Below, piece by piece: positions 17,114 through 25,100 of a DNA stretch of 64,000 bases. Under the pieces are notes generated by a model that saw nothing but the letters and a program-made list of their open reading frames with translations, was not told where the DNA came from and ran no database searches. Origin of the DNA: Georgenia daeguensis (lineage in GTDB: Bacteria; Actinomycetota; Actinomycetes; Actinomycetales; Actinomycetaceae); contig NZ_BAABBA010000016.1 in NCBI RefSeq assembly GCF_039537705.1, forward strand, positions 1-64,000, in the 5' to 3' direction. The number at the start of each line of letters is the position of its first letter. The first letter of the stretch is position 1. The translations under genes were made by a program, and so were the position numbers.

Positions 17114-18354
17114 CCGGTGGTCCTCCATCCGGTGGTCCTCGTCAGCTCGGCGAGGCGGCGGCGCAGCAGATCCCGCTCGGCCTCGTTCGCCGTCAGGTCG
17201 ACCGCCCGCTCGAGCGCCTCGGCGGCCTCGGTCGGACGGCCGAGCCGGGCGAGCAGGTCCGCGCGCACGGCGTGGAACAGGTGGTAGCCGTCGAGGCCCA
17301 GCCCGTCCACCGCCTCCAGCGCAGGCCCGGGCCCGGTCACCTCGGCGAGGGCGACGGCGCGGTTCAGCCTCACGACCGGCGTCGGCGCCATGGCCACCAG
17401 CTGGTCGTAGAGCGCGAGAACCTGCGACCAGTCGGTGTGCTCCGCGCTCACGGCATCGCTGTGCACCGCGGCGATGGCGGCCTGGACCTGGTAGGGGCCG
17501 GGGGCACTGCGACGCAGGCACTGGCGCACCAGCTCCTGCCCCTCGGCCACCAGGGCCCGGTCCCACCGCGAGCGGTCCTGCTCCGGCAGGGGCACCAGGG
17601 ACCCGTCGGCCGTGGTGCGGGCGGGCCGGCGCGACTCGGTGAGCAGCATCAGCGCCAGGAGCCCGCGGACCTCCGGCTCGTCGGGCATGAGGTCGAGGAG
17701 CACCCGGCCGAGCCGGACCGCCTCGGTGGAGAGGTCCGGGCGGGTCAGGTCGGCGCCGGCCGTGGCGGTGTAGCCCTCGTTGAACACGAGATAGATCACC
17801 GCGAGCACGGATCGCAGCCGGTCGGGCAGGTCCTGGTCCTCGGGCAGCCGGTACGGGATCAGGGCGGCGCTGATCTTCCGCTTCGCCCGGACCAGGCGCT
17901 GCGCCATCGTCGGCTCGGGCACGAGGAAGGCGCGGGCGATCTCCGCCGTCGTCAGCCCGCCGAGGGTGCGCAGGGTGAGCGCCACCCGGCTCGCCGGCGC
18001 GAGGGCCGGGTGACAGCAGGTGAAGAGCATCCGCAGCTGGTCGTCCTTCACGGGTCCCACCGGTTCAGGTTCGTCCTGCGCGAGGAGCAGCGCCGCCTGG
18101 GCGTGCTTGTCGTCGCGCTTGGCCTCCCGGCGCAGGCGGTCGACGGCGCGGCGCCGGGCGGTGACCACGATCCAGGCGCCAGGGTTGGGCGGGACGCCGT
18201 CGGCCGGCCACCGCTGAACGGCCGTGGCGAAGGCGTCCTGGACCGCGTCCTCGGCGGAGGTGAGGTCGCCGAGGACGCGGGTGAGGGTCGCCACGCACCG
18301 GCCGTACTCTTCACGGAAGACGTGGCCGACGGCGTCCGTCGCCGCTGGCGTCAC
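17110..18354 (-). CDS. ECF42-type sigma factor with C-terminal extension
   Basis: RNA polymerase sigma factor of 414 aa. Sigma region 2 is at about residues 10-80 (EDAVQDAFATAVQRWP), region 4 at about 115-170 (GGLTTAEIARAFLVPEPTMAQRLVRAKRKI). A long C-terminal part (about 180-410) carries TPR-like helices such as 'YDQLVAMAPTPVVRLNRAVALAEV'. This architecture, and the DGPF gene immediately upstream, define group ECF42, in which the C-terminal extension replaces an anti-sigma factor for control. The last residues contain a duplicated RTTG motif from a short DNA duplication. Confidence 0.93.
   Translation of the reverse strand: MTPAATDAVGHVFREEYGRCVATLTRVLGDLTSAEDAVQDAFATAVQRWPADGVPPNPGAWIVVTARRRAVDRLRREAKRDDKHAQAALLLAQDEPEPVGPVKDDQLRMLFTCCHPALAPASRVALTLRTLGGLTTAEIARAFLVPEPTMAQRLVRAKRKISAALIPYRLPEDQDLPDRLRSVLAVIYLVFNEGYTATAGADLTRPDLSTEAVRLGRVLLDLMPDEPEVRGLLALMLLTESRRPARTTADGSLVPLPEQDRSRWDRALVAEGQELVRQCLRRSAPGPYQVQAAIAAVHSDAVSAEHTDWSQVLALYDQLVAMAPTPVVRLNRAVALAEVTGPGPALEAVDGLGLDGYHLFHAVRADLLARLGRPTEAAEALERAVDLTANEAERDLLRRRLAELTRTTGWRTTG
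17112..17141. repeat. 15-bp tandem duplication at sigma-factor/downstream-gene junction
   Basis: Two copies of ATCCGGTGGTCCTCC (17112-17126 and 17127-17141, the second ending in G). It covers the end of the sigma gene and the start region of the next gene. Confidence 0.85.
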
Positions 18355-18358
18355 CGCG

Positions 18359-18394
18359 CCACCGCCGTCGTCACTCCGCCACCGCCGTCGTCAC
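18359..18394. repeat. Short direct repeats between DGPF and sigma-factor genes
   Basis: CCACCGCCGTCGTCAC occurs at 18359-18374 and 18379-18394 (period 20), and a related copy, GCCGTCGTCACTCCGCC, runs from 18420 into the end of the DGPF gene. It fills most of the 72-bp gap. Confidence 0.8.
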
Positions 18395-18426
18395 CTCGCC
18401 GCTGCCACCCCCGGGCTGCGCCGTCG

Positions 18427-18783
18427 TCACTCCGCCTGGAACGGGCGGACCTCCACCTTGCCCATGCAGGCCGCCGAGGCCTCCCGGGCGAGGGCGAGGG
18501 CGGCGTCGAGGTCGGGCGCCTCGAGGACCCAGAAGCCGCCGAGCTGCTCCTTGGTCTCCAGGAACGGTCCGTCGGTGACGACGGCGTCCGCGCCGTTGGA
18601 CGCGTCGACGGTCGTGGCGGTGCTGGGCGCCTCGAGGCCGCCGGCGAACACCCACGCGCCGGAGTCCTGCATCCGCTTGTTGAACGCCTCGACCTGCGCG
18701 TACGCCTTCTCCATCACCTGGGGGTCGGGGTTCTCGTAGGACTCCTCCTCGGTGCCCCACACGGAGATCAGGTACTGGGTCAT
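18427..18783 (-). CDS. DGPF (YCII-related) protein
   Basis: 118-aa ferredoxin-like protein of the YCII/DGPF family, with the family motif read as VTDGPF and the following 'LETKEQLGGFWVLEAPDLDAALALA' helix. DGPF proteins are the standard partners and targets of ECF42 sigma factors; their biochemical role is not established. The ATG at 18783 has AAGGAG upstream. It is the first gene of a three-gene unit (DGPF, sigma, hypothetical) behind a probable ECF42 promoter. Confidence 0.9.
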   Translation of the reverse strand: MTQYLISVWGTEEESYENPDPQVMEKAYAQVEAFNKRMQDSGAWVFAGGLEAPSTATTVDASNGADAVVTDGPFLETKEQLGGFWVLEAPDLDAALALAREASAACMGKVEVRPFQAE

Positions 18784-18837
18784 GGTCCTCGGCTCCTTCG
18801 TCGCGGGACGGGCCCGATGCCCGTCCTTTACCTGCTC

Positions 18838-18864
18838 AACGAACGAGGGTGCCGTGGATCGACA
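18838..18864 (-). promoter_or_regulatory. Candidate ECF42-dependent promoter
   Basis: The minus strand carries TGTCGA (18859-18864), which matches the known ECF42 -35 motif exactly. After 17 bases comes CGTT (18838-18841), near the reported CGA/TC-type -10. It lies about 55 bases before the DGPF start, which suggests autoregulation of the sigma operon. Confidence 0.55.
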
Positions 18865-18963
18865 CCCGGAGGGAAGGGAAAAGTCGACCGGCACCGGAGG
18901 GACGGACGCGCGGTGCGCCGGACGGCCCCCGGAGGGCCCGGCCGTCCGACGCACCGCGTCGCC

Positions 18964-20364
18964 TCAGCCGCCGAGGAAGACGTACCTGGCCACCAGCAGT
19001 GCCGCGACGAGGTACAGGATGATGTGGACCTCGCGCCCCTTGCCGGTGAAGAGCTTGATGGCGCAGTAGGTGATCACCCCGAGGCTCACGCCGTTGGCGA
19101 TCGAGAAGGTCAGCGGCATCGAGATGATCGCGAGGAACGAGGGAACGCCCTCGGAGACCTCGCTCCAGTCGATGTTGCGGATGCCGTCCATCATCAGCGC
19201 GCCGACGAGGATCAGCGCCGGTGCCGTCGCAGCCCCGGGGATCGCGCCGGCGAGCGGCCACAGGAACATCGACGCCGCGAACAGGATCCCGGTGGTCGCC
19301 GAGGTCAGCCCCGTGCGCCCGCCGTCCTCGATGCCCGAGGCGCTCTCCACGTACGCGGTGGTCGTCGAGGTCCCCATGAAGGCGCCGAACATGGCGGCCA
19401 GGCCGTCCATGGCGAAGGTCGTCTTGGCGCGGGGCATGTCGCCGCGCTCGTCGAGGTAGCCGGCGCGCTGCGCGAGGCCGGTCAGGGTGCCGGTCGCGTC
19501 GAAGAAGTCGACGAAGAAGAACGTGAAGACCACGCTCAGCAGGCCGAGGCCGACGGCGCCGGCCAGGTCGAGCTGCCCGACCAGGTCCGACGGCCAGATG
19601 GGGGCCGCGACCACGCCGTTGCCGAACCCGCCGAACGCCTGCATCTCGCCGTCGGCCCCGGTGTAGACCTTCGCGCCGCTGGCGATCGCGATCACGGAGC
19701 TGCCGAGGATGCCCCACAGGATCGCGCCCTTGACCTTGAGCTGGAGGAGCACCGCGGTGACGAGCAGGCCGATGATCGCGATCCAGGCGGTCGGGTTGGA
19801 GAGTGAGCCCAGGCTGACCATGGTCGCCTCGTTGGTGACCACGAGTCCGGCGCTGCGCAGGCCGAGGAAGGCGAGGAAGCAGCCGATGCCGGCGGTGATG
19901 GCCAGCTTGAGGCTCATGGGGATCGCCATGACGATCGCCCGGCGGGCGCCCACCGCGCTGAGCACCACGAACAGCACGCCGGAGATGAAGACGGCACCGA
20001 GCGCGGTCTGCCACGGCACCCCCATACCGGCCACCACGGTGTAGGAGAAGAAGGCGTTGAGCCCCATCCCGGGTGCCTGGGCGAACGGGTAGCGTGCGAC
20101 GACCCCCATGACCAGGGAGCCGAAGCAGGCGGCGATCGCCGTCGTCATCATCAGCTGGACCGATGCGTTGGGCACGTCGATCGCGGCTGAGAGGACCTGG
20201 GGGTTGACGAAGAGGATGTAGCTCATCGTCAGGAACGTCGTGAATCCGGCCCGCAGCTCGCGGGGGATGGTGGAGCCCTCGGCGCTGATGCCGAAGTAGC
20301 GGTCGAGGAACCCGCGGCGCACCGCGGTGTCCGTGGCCTTCCGGGTGCCGATGGTGGTGCTCAT
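18964..20364 (-). CDS. NCS2-family purine (guanine/hypoxanthine) permease
   Basis: 466-aa membrane transporter of the AzgA-like branch of NCS2. Signature segments are 'RELRAGFTTFLTMSYILFVNP' near residue 40, 'APGMGLNAFFSYTVV', and 'GTSTTTAYVESASGIEDGGRTGLTS' near residue 320, which forms the substrate and proton path. About twelve to fourteen helices are visible. The ATG overlaps the guanine deaminase stop (ATGA), so uptake and deamination of guanine are coupled in one operon: permease plus deaminase supplies xanthine and ammonia. Confidence 0.92.
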   Translation of the reverse strand: MSTTIGTRKATDTAVRRGFLDRYFGISAEGSTIPRELRAGFTTFLTMSYILFVNPQVLSAAIDVPNASVQLMMTTAIAACFGSLVMGVVARYPFAQAPGMGLNAFFSYTVVAGMGVPWQTALGAVFISGVLFVVLSAVGARRAIVMAIPMSLKLAITAGIGCFLAFLGLRSAGLVVTNEATMVSLGSLSNPTAWIAIIGLLVTAVLLQLKVKGAILWGILGSSVIAIASGAKVYTGADGEMQAFGGFGNGVVAAPIWPSDLVGQLDLAGAVGLGLLSVVFTFFFVDFFDATGTLTGLAQRAGYLDERGDMPRAKTTFAMDGLAAMFGAFMGTSTTTAYVESASGIEDGGRTGLTSATTGILFAASMFLWPLAGAIPGAATAPALILVGALMMDGIRNIDWSEVSEGVPSFLAIISMPLTFSIANGVSLGVITYCAIKLFTGKGREVHIILYLVAALLVARYVFLGG

Positions 20365-21692
20365 CTGGTCTCCATGGGGGAAAGGGAGCCGTCGAGGCTC
20401 AGCTGTGCCGGCGCGGTGACGACCTGGCCGGCGACCCGCACGACGTCGATGTCGGCGGGGGTGCCAAGGGTGAAGATCTTGGCGAGTGCGTCGGTGGCGT
20501 CCTTGGGGTGGCGGAGCGCGACGTCGAGGGTGCTGCCCGGCTGGGGGTGGAGCCGGACCGCGTCGAACTGTCGCCCGACGCTGAGGTCGCCGACCTGGTC
20601 GCCCAGCCCGAGGGCGAGCGCTCCTGAGCGGGTGGCGAGGTGGAGGAGGTGGGCGGGCGTGAGAGCGACTCCGCCGTCGAGCAGCTGCTGCACGAAGTAG
20701 GCCTGGAGCCCCTCCTTCAGCAGGGAGAAGCCGGTCCCGGCGCCGACGTCGGTGCCCAGCGCGACCCGCACGCCCGCGTCCAGGTGTGCGCGCAGCGGGA
20801 ACAGGCCGGAGCCCAGGGCGGAGTTCGACGACGGGCAGTGCGCGACCGCGGCGCCCGCGCCGGCGAGCATCTCCAGCTCGGCCGCGGACGGGTGCACGTC
20901 GTGCGCCAGCACGGAGCGCCCGGTGACGAGGCCGTGGCGGCCATAGGTGCTCAGGTAGTTCTCCGCCGAGGGGAACAGGCGGCGCACGTGCTCGATCTCG
21001 TCGAGGTTCTCGTTCAGGTGCGAGGTGAACCACAGGTCCGGTGCGGTCTCCATCAGCGCGGCGCAGGACTCGAGCATCGCGTCGCTGGCCGAGAGAGAGA
21101 ACCGCGGACTGACGGCGTACCGGAGCCGGCCGCGCCCGTGCCAGCGATCGACGAGGGCCTTGCCCTCGCGCAGCGCCGTCGCCGGCGTGGTGTGAAGGCC
21201 GGGGGCGAGCAGACGGTCGCTGACGACGAGTCCGGCGGTGATCCGCAGCCCCACCGTCTCGGCCTCGGCGAACAGGGCGTCGACCGCGTCGGGGAAGTGG
21301 GAGCCGAACACGAGCGCCGTGGTCGTCCCCGCGTGCACGAGCCCGGCCAGGAAGTCGCGGGCCACCCCGCGGGCGTACACCGGGTCGGAGAGGGCGAGCT
21401 CCTCGGGCAGTGCGCACTCGCGCAGCCAGTCGAGCAACGGCCTGCCGAGGCCGCCCACCACCCGGACCTGCGGGTAGTGCACGTGGGTGTCCACAAATCC
21501 GGGCAGCAGCACCCCGCCGCGCAGGTCGACCACCTGCTCGTCCGGGAACGCCGCCCGGACGGCGGGGAAGTCGTCGCGGAACGTGATCGTGCCGTCCTTG
21601 ACGACGAGGCCGCAGTCCTCCGACACGCGAAGCCCGTCCGCCGTCGGCAGGTCGCCGGGCGTGTCGAGCACCGTGGCGCGGTAGATGGTCAC
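20361..21692 (-). CDS. guaD: Guanine deaminase
   Basis: Zn-dependent amidohydrolase of 443 aa that converts guanine to xanthine and ammonia. Metal-binding residues: HVH at 70-72 after PGFVDT, a His in the SHLNEN segment, a His in AHDVH, and Asp in GTDVGAGTGFS. NSALGSGLFPLR is typical for guanine deaminases. The frame is open upstream, but the family's usual N-terminus begins near the paired GTG codons at 21692/21695, with a weak GGGGTGG upstream. A palindrome-bearing promoter and a short upstream ORF lie in the leader. Confidence 0.9.
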   Translation of the reverse strand: MTIYRATVLDTPGDLPTADGLRVSEDCGLVVKDGTITFRDDFPAVRAAFPDEQVVDLRGGVLLPGFVDTHVHYPQVRVVGGLGRPLLDWLRECALPEELALSDPVYARGVARDFLAGLVHAGTTTALVFGSHFPDAVDALFAEAETVGLRITAGLVVSDRLLAPGLHTTPATALREGKALVDRWHGRGRLRYAVSPRFSLSASDAMLESCAALMETAPDLWFTSHLNENLDEIEHVRRLFPSAENYLSTYGRHGLVTGRSVLAHDVHPSAAELEMLAGAGAAVAHCPSSNSALGSGLFPLRAHLDAGVRVALGTDVGAGTGFSLLKEGLQAYFVQQLLDGGVALTPAHLLHLATRSGALALGLGDQVGDLSVGRQFDAVRLHPQPGSTLDVALRHPKDATDALAKIFTLGTPADIDVVRVAGQVVTAPAQLSLDGSLSPMETR

Positions 21693-21720
21693 CACTGCGC
21701 CACCCCGCGGCCGTCCGGGG

Positions 21721-21759
21721 CTACGCGCACGGTGCGGCAACGCGTGGAGCTTGGGGCAT
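21721..21759 (-). CDS. Possible 12-aa upstream ORF in guaD leader
   Basis: A short reading frame (MPQAPRVAAPCA, stop TAG) begins with an ATG at 21759 that has GAGGAG at good spacing, better than the signal in front of guaD itself. It ends 28 bases before guaD and is not in the guaD frame. It could be a translated leader peptide; nothing proves expression. Confidence 0.35.
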   Translation of the reverse strand: MPQAPRVAAPCA

Positions 21760-21997
21760 GGCGCACTCCTCGGCACACGTCGATCCATCGACTGGACCGG
21801 CATGGTTGAGGGCAGGCAGCCGACCCGCAGGTTATCCATGCGAACAACGGCGTCGGTGTGAGCCAGGACCATAGTCCCTTGTGGCCCGCGCCACAAGGAT
21901 TCTGGAACCGGACTTCCACCAAGCGAACACCGCACGTCGTCGGAGCCCGAGCCGTCACGGCGACGCGTCGGGCGGCTACGTCGCGGCGCTCCGTGGG
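21760..21997. other. guaD leader and upstream spacer
   Basis: Apart from the promoter/operator at 21868-21898, nothing convincing is visible. I could not fit a known purine or guanidine riboswitch to the leader. Confidence 0.4.
21868..21898 (-). promoter_or_regulatory. Candidate guaD promoter with palindromic operator
   Basis: On the minus strand, -35 TTGTGG (21891-21896) and -10 TATGGT (21868-21873) are separated by exactly 17 bases. A 9-bp inverted repeat, CCTTGTGGC-4 nt-GCCACAAGG (21877-21898), overlaps the -35 and the spacer, a good position for a repressor. The predicted transcript has a leader of about 165 nt. Confidence 0.55.
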
Positions 21998-22141
21998 TCA
22001 GCGTCCGGTGGAGGGGCTCCGGCCTTCGCCCCGCTTCTCGGCCTCCCGACGTCGGCGCTCGACCTCCAGCTGTCGCTGGAACGCCCGCCGGGCCCGGGCG
22101 ACGGCGGGGGTGGGGGAGTTGTAGGTACCGACCTTGCTCAC
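21998..22141 (-). CDS. Small basic hypothetical protein (47 aa)
   Basis: A short frame starting with GTG at 22141: MSKVGTYNSPTPAVARARRA, then an Arg/Glu-rich helix (QRQLEVERRRREAEKRGEG). AGGA lies about 9 bases upstream. The charged amphipathic helix and codon use look protein-like. No family is recognised. It lies about 100 bases upstream of the guaD promoter on the same strand. Confidence 0.45.
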   Translation of the reverse strand: MSKVGTYNSPTPAVARARRAFQRQLEVERRRREAEKRGEGRSPSTGR

Positions 22142-22323
22142 GCCGTCGATCCTCGTCCGGCGCGCGGTCCGTCCGGCGGGACCTTCGGACCGATCCCGAC
22201 GTGAGCCGGGTCGCGTCAGCGGTGCGGCGTGGTGAAATCGATCTCAGATCGCGGGCCGCCTCTGTCCGCAGTATGGGCAGCGACGTATCGTCAACCGGTC
22301 AATTCTCGAACAGGAGACCACCC

Positions 22324-23736
22324 GTGAGCACGTTGAGCACGACCACCGACTCCGGCCGGCCGGCCGATCCCGAGCACGCGCCGATCCCGCGCAGCCGCAT
22401 CATCTTCGCGAGCCTCGTCGGCACGTCGATCGAGTTCTACGACTTCTACATCTACGCGACGGCGGCCATCTCGGTCTTCCCGCTGCTGTTCTTCCCCTCG
22501 GCCAGCGCCACCGGTGCCCTCCTGGCGTCCCTCGCCACGTTCGGCGTCGCCTTCGTCGCCCGGCCGGTCGGGTCGGTGCTCTTCGGACACTACGGCGACC
22601 GCATCGGCCGCAAGGCCACGCTCCTCGGCTCGCTGCTGACCATGGGCATCGCGACCGTGCTGATCGGCCTCCTGCCCACCTACTCGCAGATCGGGCTGTG
22701 GGCCCCGGCGATGCTCGCGATCATGCGCTTCGGCCAGGGCCTCGGGCTCGGCGGCGAGTGGAGCGGTGCCGCCCTGCTCGCCACCGAGTACGCCGAGAAG
22801 GGCAAGCGGGCCCGGGCGGCGATGTGGCCCCAGCTCGGCGCGCCGATCGGCTTCCTGTTCGCCAACGGCTTCTTCCTCCTGCTGGCCGTCGCCATGGGCC
22901 ACGACAGCACCGACCCGGCCCACGACGGCGCCTTCCTCACCTGGGGCTGGCGCGTGCCGTTCCTGGCCTCGGCGGTGATCGTCGCGCTCGGCGTCTACGT
23001 CCGGGTCAAGCTCGAGGAGACCCCGGTCTTCGCCCGCGCCGTCGCGCGCGGCGAGAAGGTGAAGACACCGCTGAAGGCGGTCTTCCGCACCAGCTGGCGC
23101 CAGCTGATCCAGGGCACCTTCATCATGCTGGCGACCTACACGCTGTTCTACCTGTTCACCACGTGGATCCTCAGCTACTCCATCGGCGCCGTCGAGGACG
23201 GCTTCCTCGGCATCGGCTACCAGGACTTCCTCGTCCTGCAGCTGCTCGCGATCCTCTTCTTCGCCGCTTTCGTGCCGGTCTCCGGCTCCCTGGCGGACCG
23301 CTTCGGCCGCAAGCCGTTCCTCATCGTCGTCACCGCCCTGATCCTCGTCTTCGGCCTGACCTTCAACGCCTTCCTCAGCCCCGACGTCATGGGCACGGGC
23401 GACGGCGCGAACATGGGCCTGATGCTCGTCTTCCTCATCATCGGCATGACGCTGATGGGGCTGACCTTCGGCGTGCAGAGCGCGATCCTGCCGGAGCTGT
23501 TCCCGACCAACGTGCGCTACACCGGCTCGGCGATCGCCTACAACGTCTCCTCGATCCTGGGTGCCGCCGTCGCCCCGTTCATCGCGGCCTGGCTGGCCAG
23601 CTCCTACGGGGTCGGCTGGGTGGGCGTCTACCTCAGCGCGATGGCCCTGCTGACCCTCCTCGCGCTGTTCTCGACCAAGGAGACCAGGGACCTCGACCTG
23701 GACACCCTCGACGACGACGCCCGCGTCGCCGCCTGA
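22324..23736 (+). CDS. MFS transporter, metabolite:H+ symporter (MHS) type
   Basis: 470-aa twelve-helix transporter. The N-terminal 'GTSIEFYDFYIYATAA' and the loop 'GHYGDRIGRKATLLGSLLTMG' are typical of the MHS subgroup (shikimate, citrate, proline/betaine and similar substrates). The substrate cannot be told from sequence. The start is GTG at 22324, with AGGAGA 6 bases ahead. It is a single transcription unit, divergent from the guanine genes and closed by a strong hairpin. Confidence 0.9.
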   Translation: MSTLSTTTDSGRPADPEHAPIPRSRIIFASLVGTSIEFYDFYIYATAAISVFPLLFFPSASATGALLASLATFGVAFVARPVGSVLFGHYGDRIGRKATLLGSLLTMGIATVLIGLLPTYSQIGLWAPAMLAIMRFGQGLGLGGEWSGAALLATEYAEKGKRARAAMWPQLGAPIGFLFANGFFLLLAVAMGHDSTDPAHDGAFLTWGWRVPFLASAVIVALGVYVRVKLEETPVFARAVARGEKVKTPLKAVFRTSWRQLIQGTFIMLATYTLFYLFTTWILSYSIGAVEDGFLGIGYQDFLVLQLLAILFFAAFVPVSGSLADRFGRKPFLIVVTALILVFGLTFNAFLSPDVMGTGDGANMGLMLVFLIIGMTLMGLTFGVQSAILPELFPTNVRYTGSAIAYNVSSILGAAVAPFIAAWLASSYGVGWVGVYLSAMALLTLLALFSTKETRDLDLDTLDDDARVAA

Positions 23737-23799
23737 CGATCGCCGGACGCCCGGGCTCGCCCGCGGCGCCAGACGGAGCCATCGGCCCCGTCACCGTCC

Positions 23800-23832
23800 G
23801 GGCCCCGTCACCCTTCGTGGGTGGCGGGGCCC
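23800..23832. terminator. Strong bidirectional hairpin terminator candidate
   Basis: A 14-bp stem (GGGCCCCGTCACCC / GGGTGGCGGGGCCC, one G-T pair) closes a 5-nt loop, TTCGT. It lies between the MFS gene and the convergent DinB-like gene. There is no T-tract, as is common in GC-rich actinobacteria. Confidence 0.65.
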
Positions 23833-23904
23833 GAGCCGTCCCGATGTCACCCGAGCCACCGGGCCCCTTGTCGTGGCGAGTGGTGGGTGCGGCCGGGAAG
23901 CCTC

Positions 23905-24471
23905 TCAGAACCGGTCGGCGGTGCGCTGGAGCCGTGCGACGTAGTCGGCCCACCACTGCTCGCCCTGGTCCGGGAGGTTGCTCACGCCCTCCCTCAGCCC
24001 GGCCTGGCCGTCGATGAGCTCACGCAGGATGTCGATGTGCCCCGCGTGCCGGGCGGTCTCGGTCACGAGGTGGACGAGAACGAGGTGCAGGGTCACGGGG
24101 CCGGACTTCCACCACGGCACCTGCCGCTCGGTGTCGAGCGGCAGCTGATCGATCGTGTGCAGGCTGTACTCCAGGGCGCGCTCGTACAGCTGCAGGACGA
24201 ACTCGCGCGACTCGTCCTCCGTGGCCCACATGTCGGCGTTGTCCTCGGCGCCCTCCTCGTTCCACGAGAGCTCGATGCCGTGCGGCTGCCCGAACAGTGC
24301 GAGGTAGTCGAGCTCGACACTCGCCAGGTGCTTGACCACGCCGAGGATGTTGGTCCCGGTGGGGGTGAGTGGCCGGCGCAGGTCGCGCTCGCTGAGTCCG
24401 TCCGCCTTCCACAGCACCGCCTCGTGCAGGCTCGTCAGGTAGCGCTTGAGGGTTGCCTTCGGCTCGTCCAT
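23905..24471 (-). CDS. DinB/DUF664-family protein
   Basis: 188-aa four-helix-bundle protein of the DinB/YfiT type. The metal-binding histidines are seen in 'VVKHLASVELDYLALFG' and 'LVTETARHAGHIDILREL'. Members include thiol transferases (mycothiol or bacillithiol dependent) and many of unknown function. In an actinobacterium a mycothiol-dependent role is plausible but not shown. It stands alone between a convergent transporter and a phosphoesterase gene. Confidence 0.88.
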   Translation of the reverse strand: MDEPKATLKRYLTSLHEAVLWKADGLSERDLRRPLTPTGTNILGVVKHLASVELDYLALFGQPHGIELSWNEEGAEDNADMWATEDESREFVLQLYERALEYSLHTIDQLPLDTERQVPWWKSGPVTLHLVLVHLVTETARHAGHIDILRELIDGQAGLREGVSNLPDQGEQWWADYVARLQRTADRF

Positions 24472-24571
24472 GTGCGCGACCCTAGGACGGGCGAGGCGGA
24501 CCGGAACAGCGTTTTGTGCCGGATGCTGCTGTCGCCGTGGTCGGCGCAGGACACCCGGCGGCGTTGCCGCC

Positions 24572-25069
24572 TCACAGCCGGTGCAGCGTCACCTCGAGCA
24601 CCCCGGGCCCGCCGATCGTCGCCCTCATGTAGGTGCGGTGGGGCTGGCGCCGCCGGTCCGTGGGCGAGCCGGGGTTGAGCAGCCGCAGCCCTTTCGGAGT
24701 GGTCGTGTCCCACGGGATGTGGCTGTGCCCGAAGACGAGGACGTCGGTGTCGGGGAACGCCGCGTCCATCCGTCGCTCGCGGCCCTGGGCGGCCCCGGTC
24801 TCGTGGACGACGGCGATGCGGGTGCCCTCGACCGTCACCCGGGCCACCTCGGGCAGCCGGCCGCGGATCTCCGGGCCGTCGTTGTTGCCCCAGCAGCCGA
24901 CCAGGCGCCGGGACCGTGCGGTGAGCTCGTCGACCAGCCGGACGTCCACCCAGTCGCCGGCGTGGATGACGAGGTCGGCGCGCTCGACCGCGGCCCAGAC
25001 CTGCGCGGGAAGCTCCTTGGCGCGCCTGGGCCACTGGGTGTCGGCGAGCAGCAGCGCGGTGGTGGTCAC
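24572..25069 (-). CDS. YfcE/MJ0936-type metallophosphoesterase
   Basis: 165-aa calcineurin-like phosphoesterase. Motifs: LADTQ at residues 9-12, 'VIHAGDWVD', 'GCWGNNDGP' and 'VFGHSHIPW'. The first metal-binding motif is normally D-x-H, but here His is replaced by Gln12, so metal site 1 is altered; the other ligands (GD, GNND, GHSH) are present. The natural substrate of the family is a phosphodiester or phosphoprotein and cannot be assigned. A Pro-rich short C-terminus follows. Confidence 0.85.
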   Translation of the reverse strand: MTTTALLLADTQWPRRAKELPAQVWAAVERADLVIHAGDWVDVRLVDELTARSRRLVGCWGNNDGPEIRGRLPEVARVTVEGTRIAVVHETGAAQGRERRMDAAFPDTDVLVFGHSHIPWDTTTPKGLRLLNPGSPTDRRRQPHRTYMRATIGGPGVLEVTLHRL

Positions 25070-25100
25070 CGCGCCGCCGCCCCGAGGTCAGGGGCGCCGC

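Noticed and set aside
17272..19806. 844-codon plus-strand frame opposite the sigma factor and the permease
   Set aside because: His/Arg/Gly-rich shadow without recognisable domain; the sequence is explained by the minus-strand genes.
21693..21867. A purine or guanidine riboswitch in the guaD leader
   Set aside because: I could not find conserved riboswitch core sequences or a matching three-way junction by eye.
22239..22251. Palindrome CGATCTCAGATCG upstream of the MHS transporter
   Set aside because: No promoter could be placed next to it with usual spacing; one 13-bp palindrome in GC-rich DNA is not enough.
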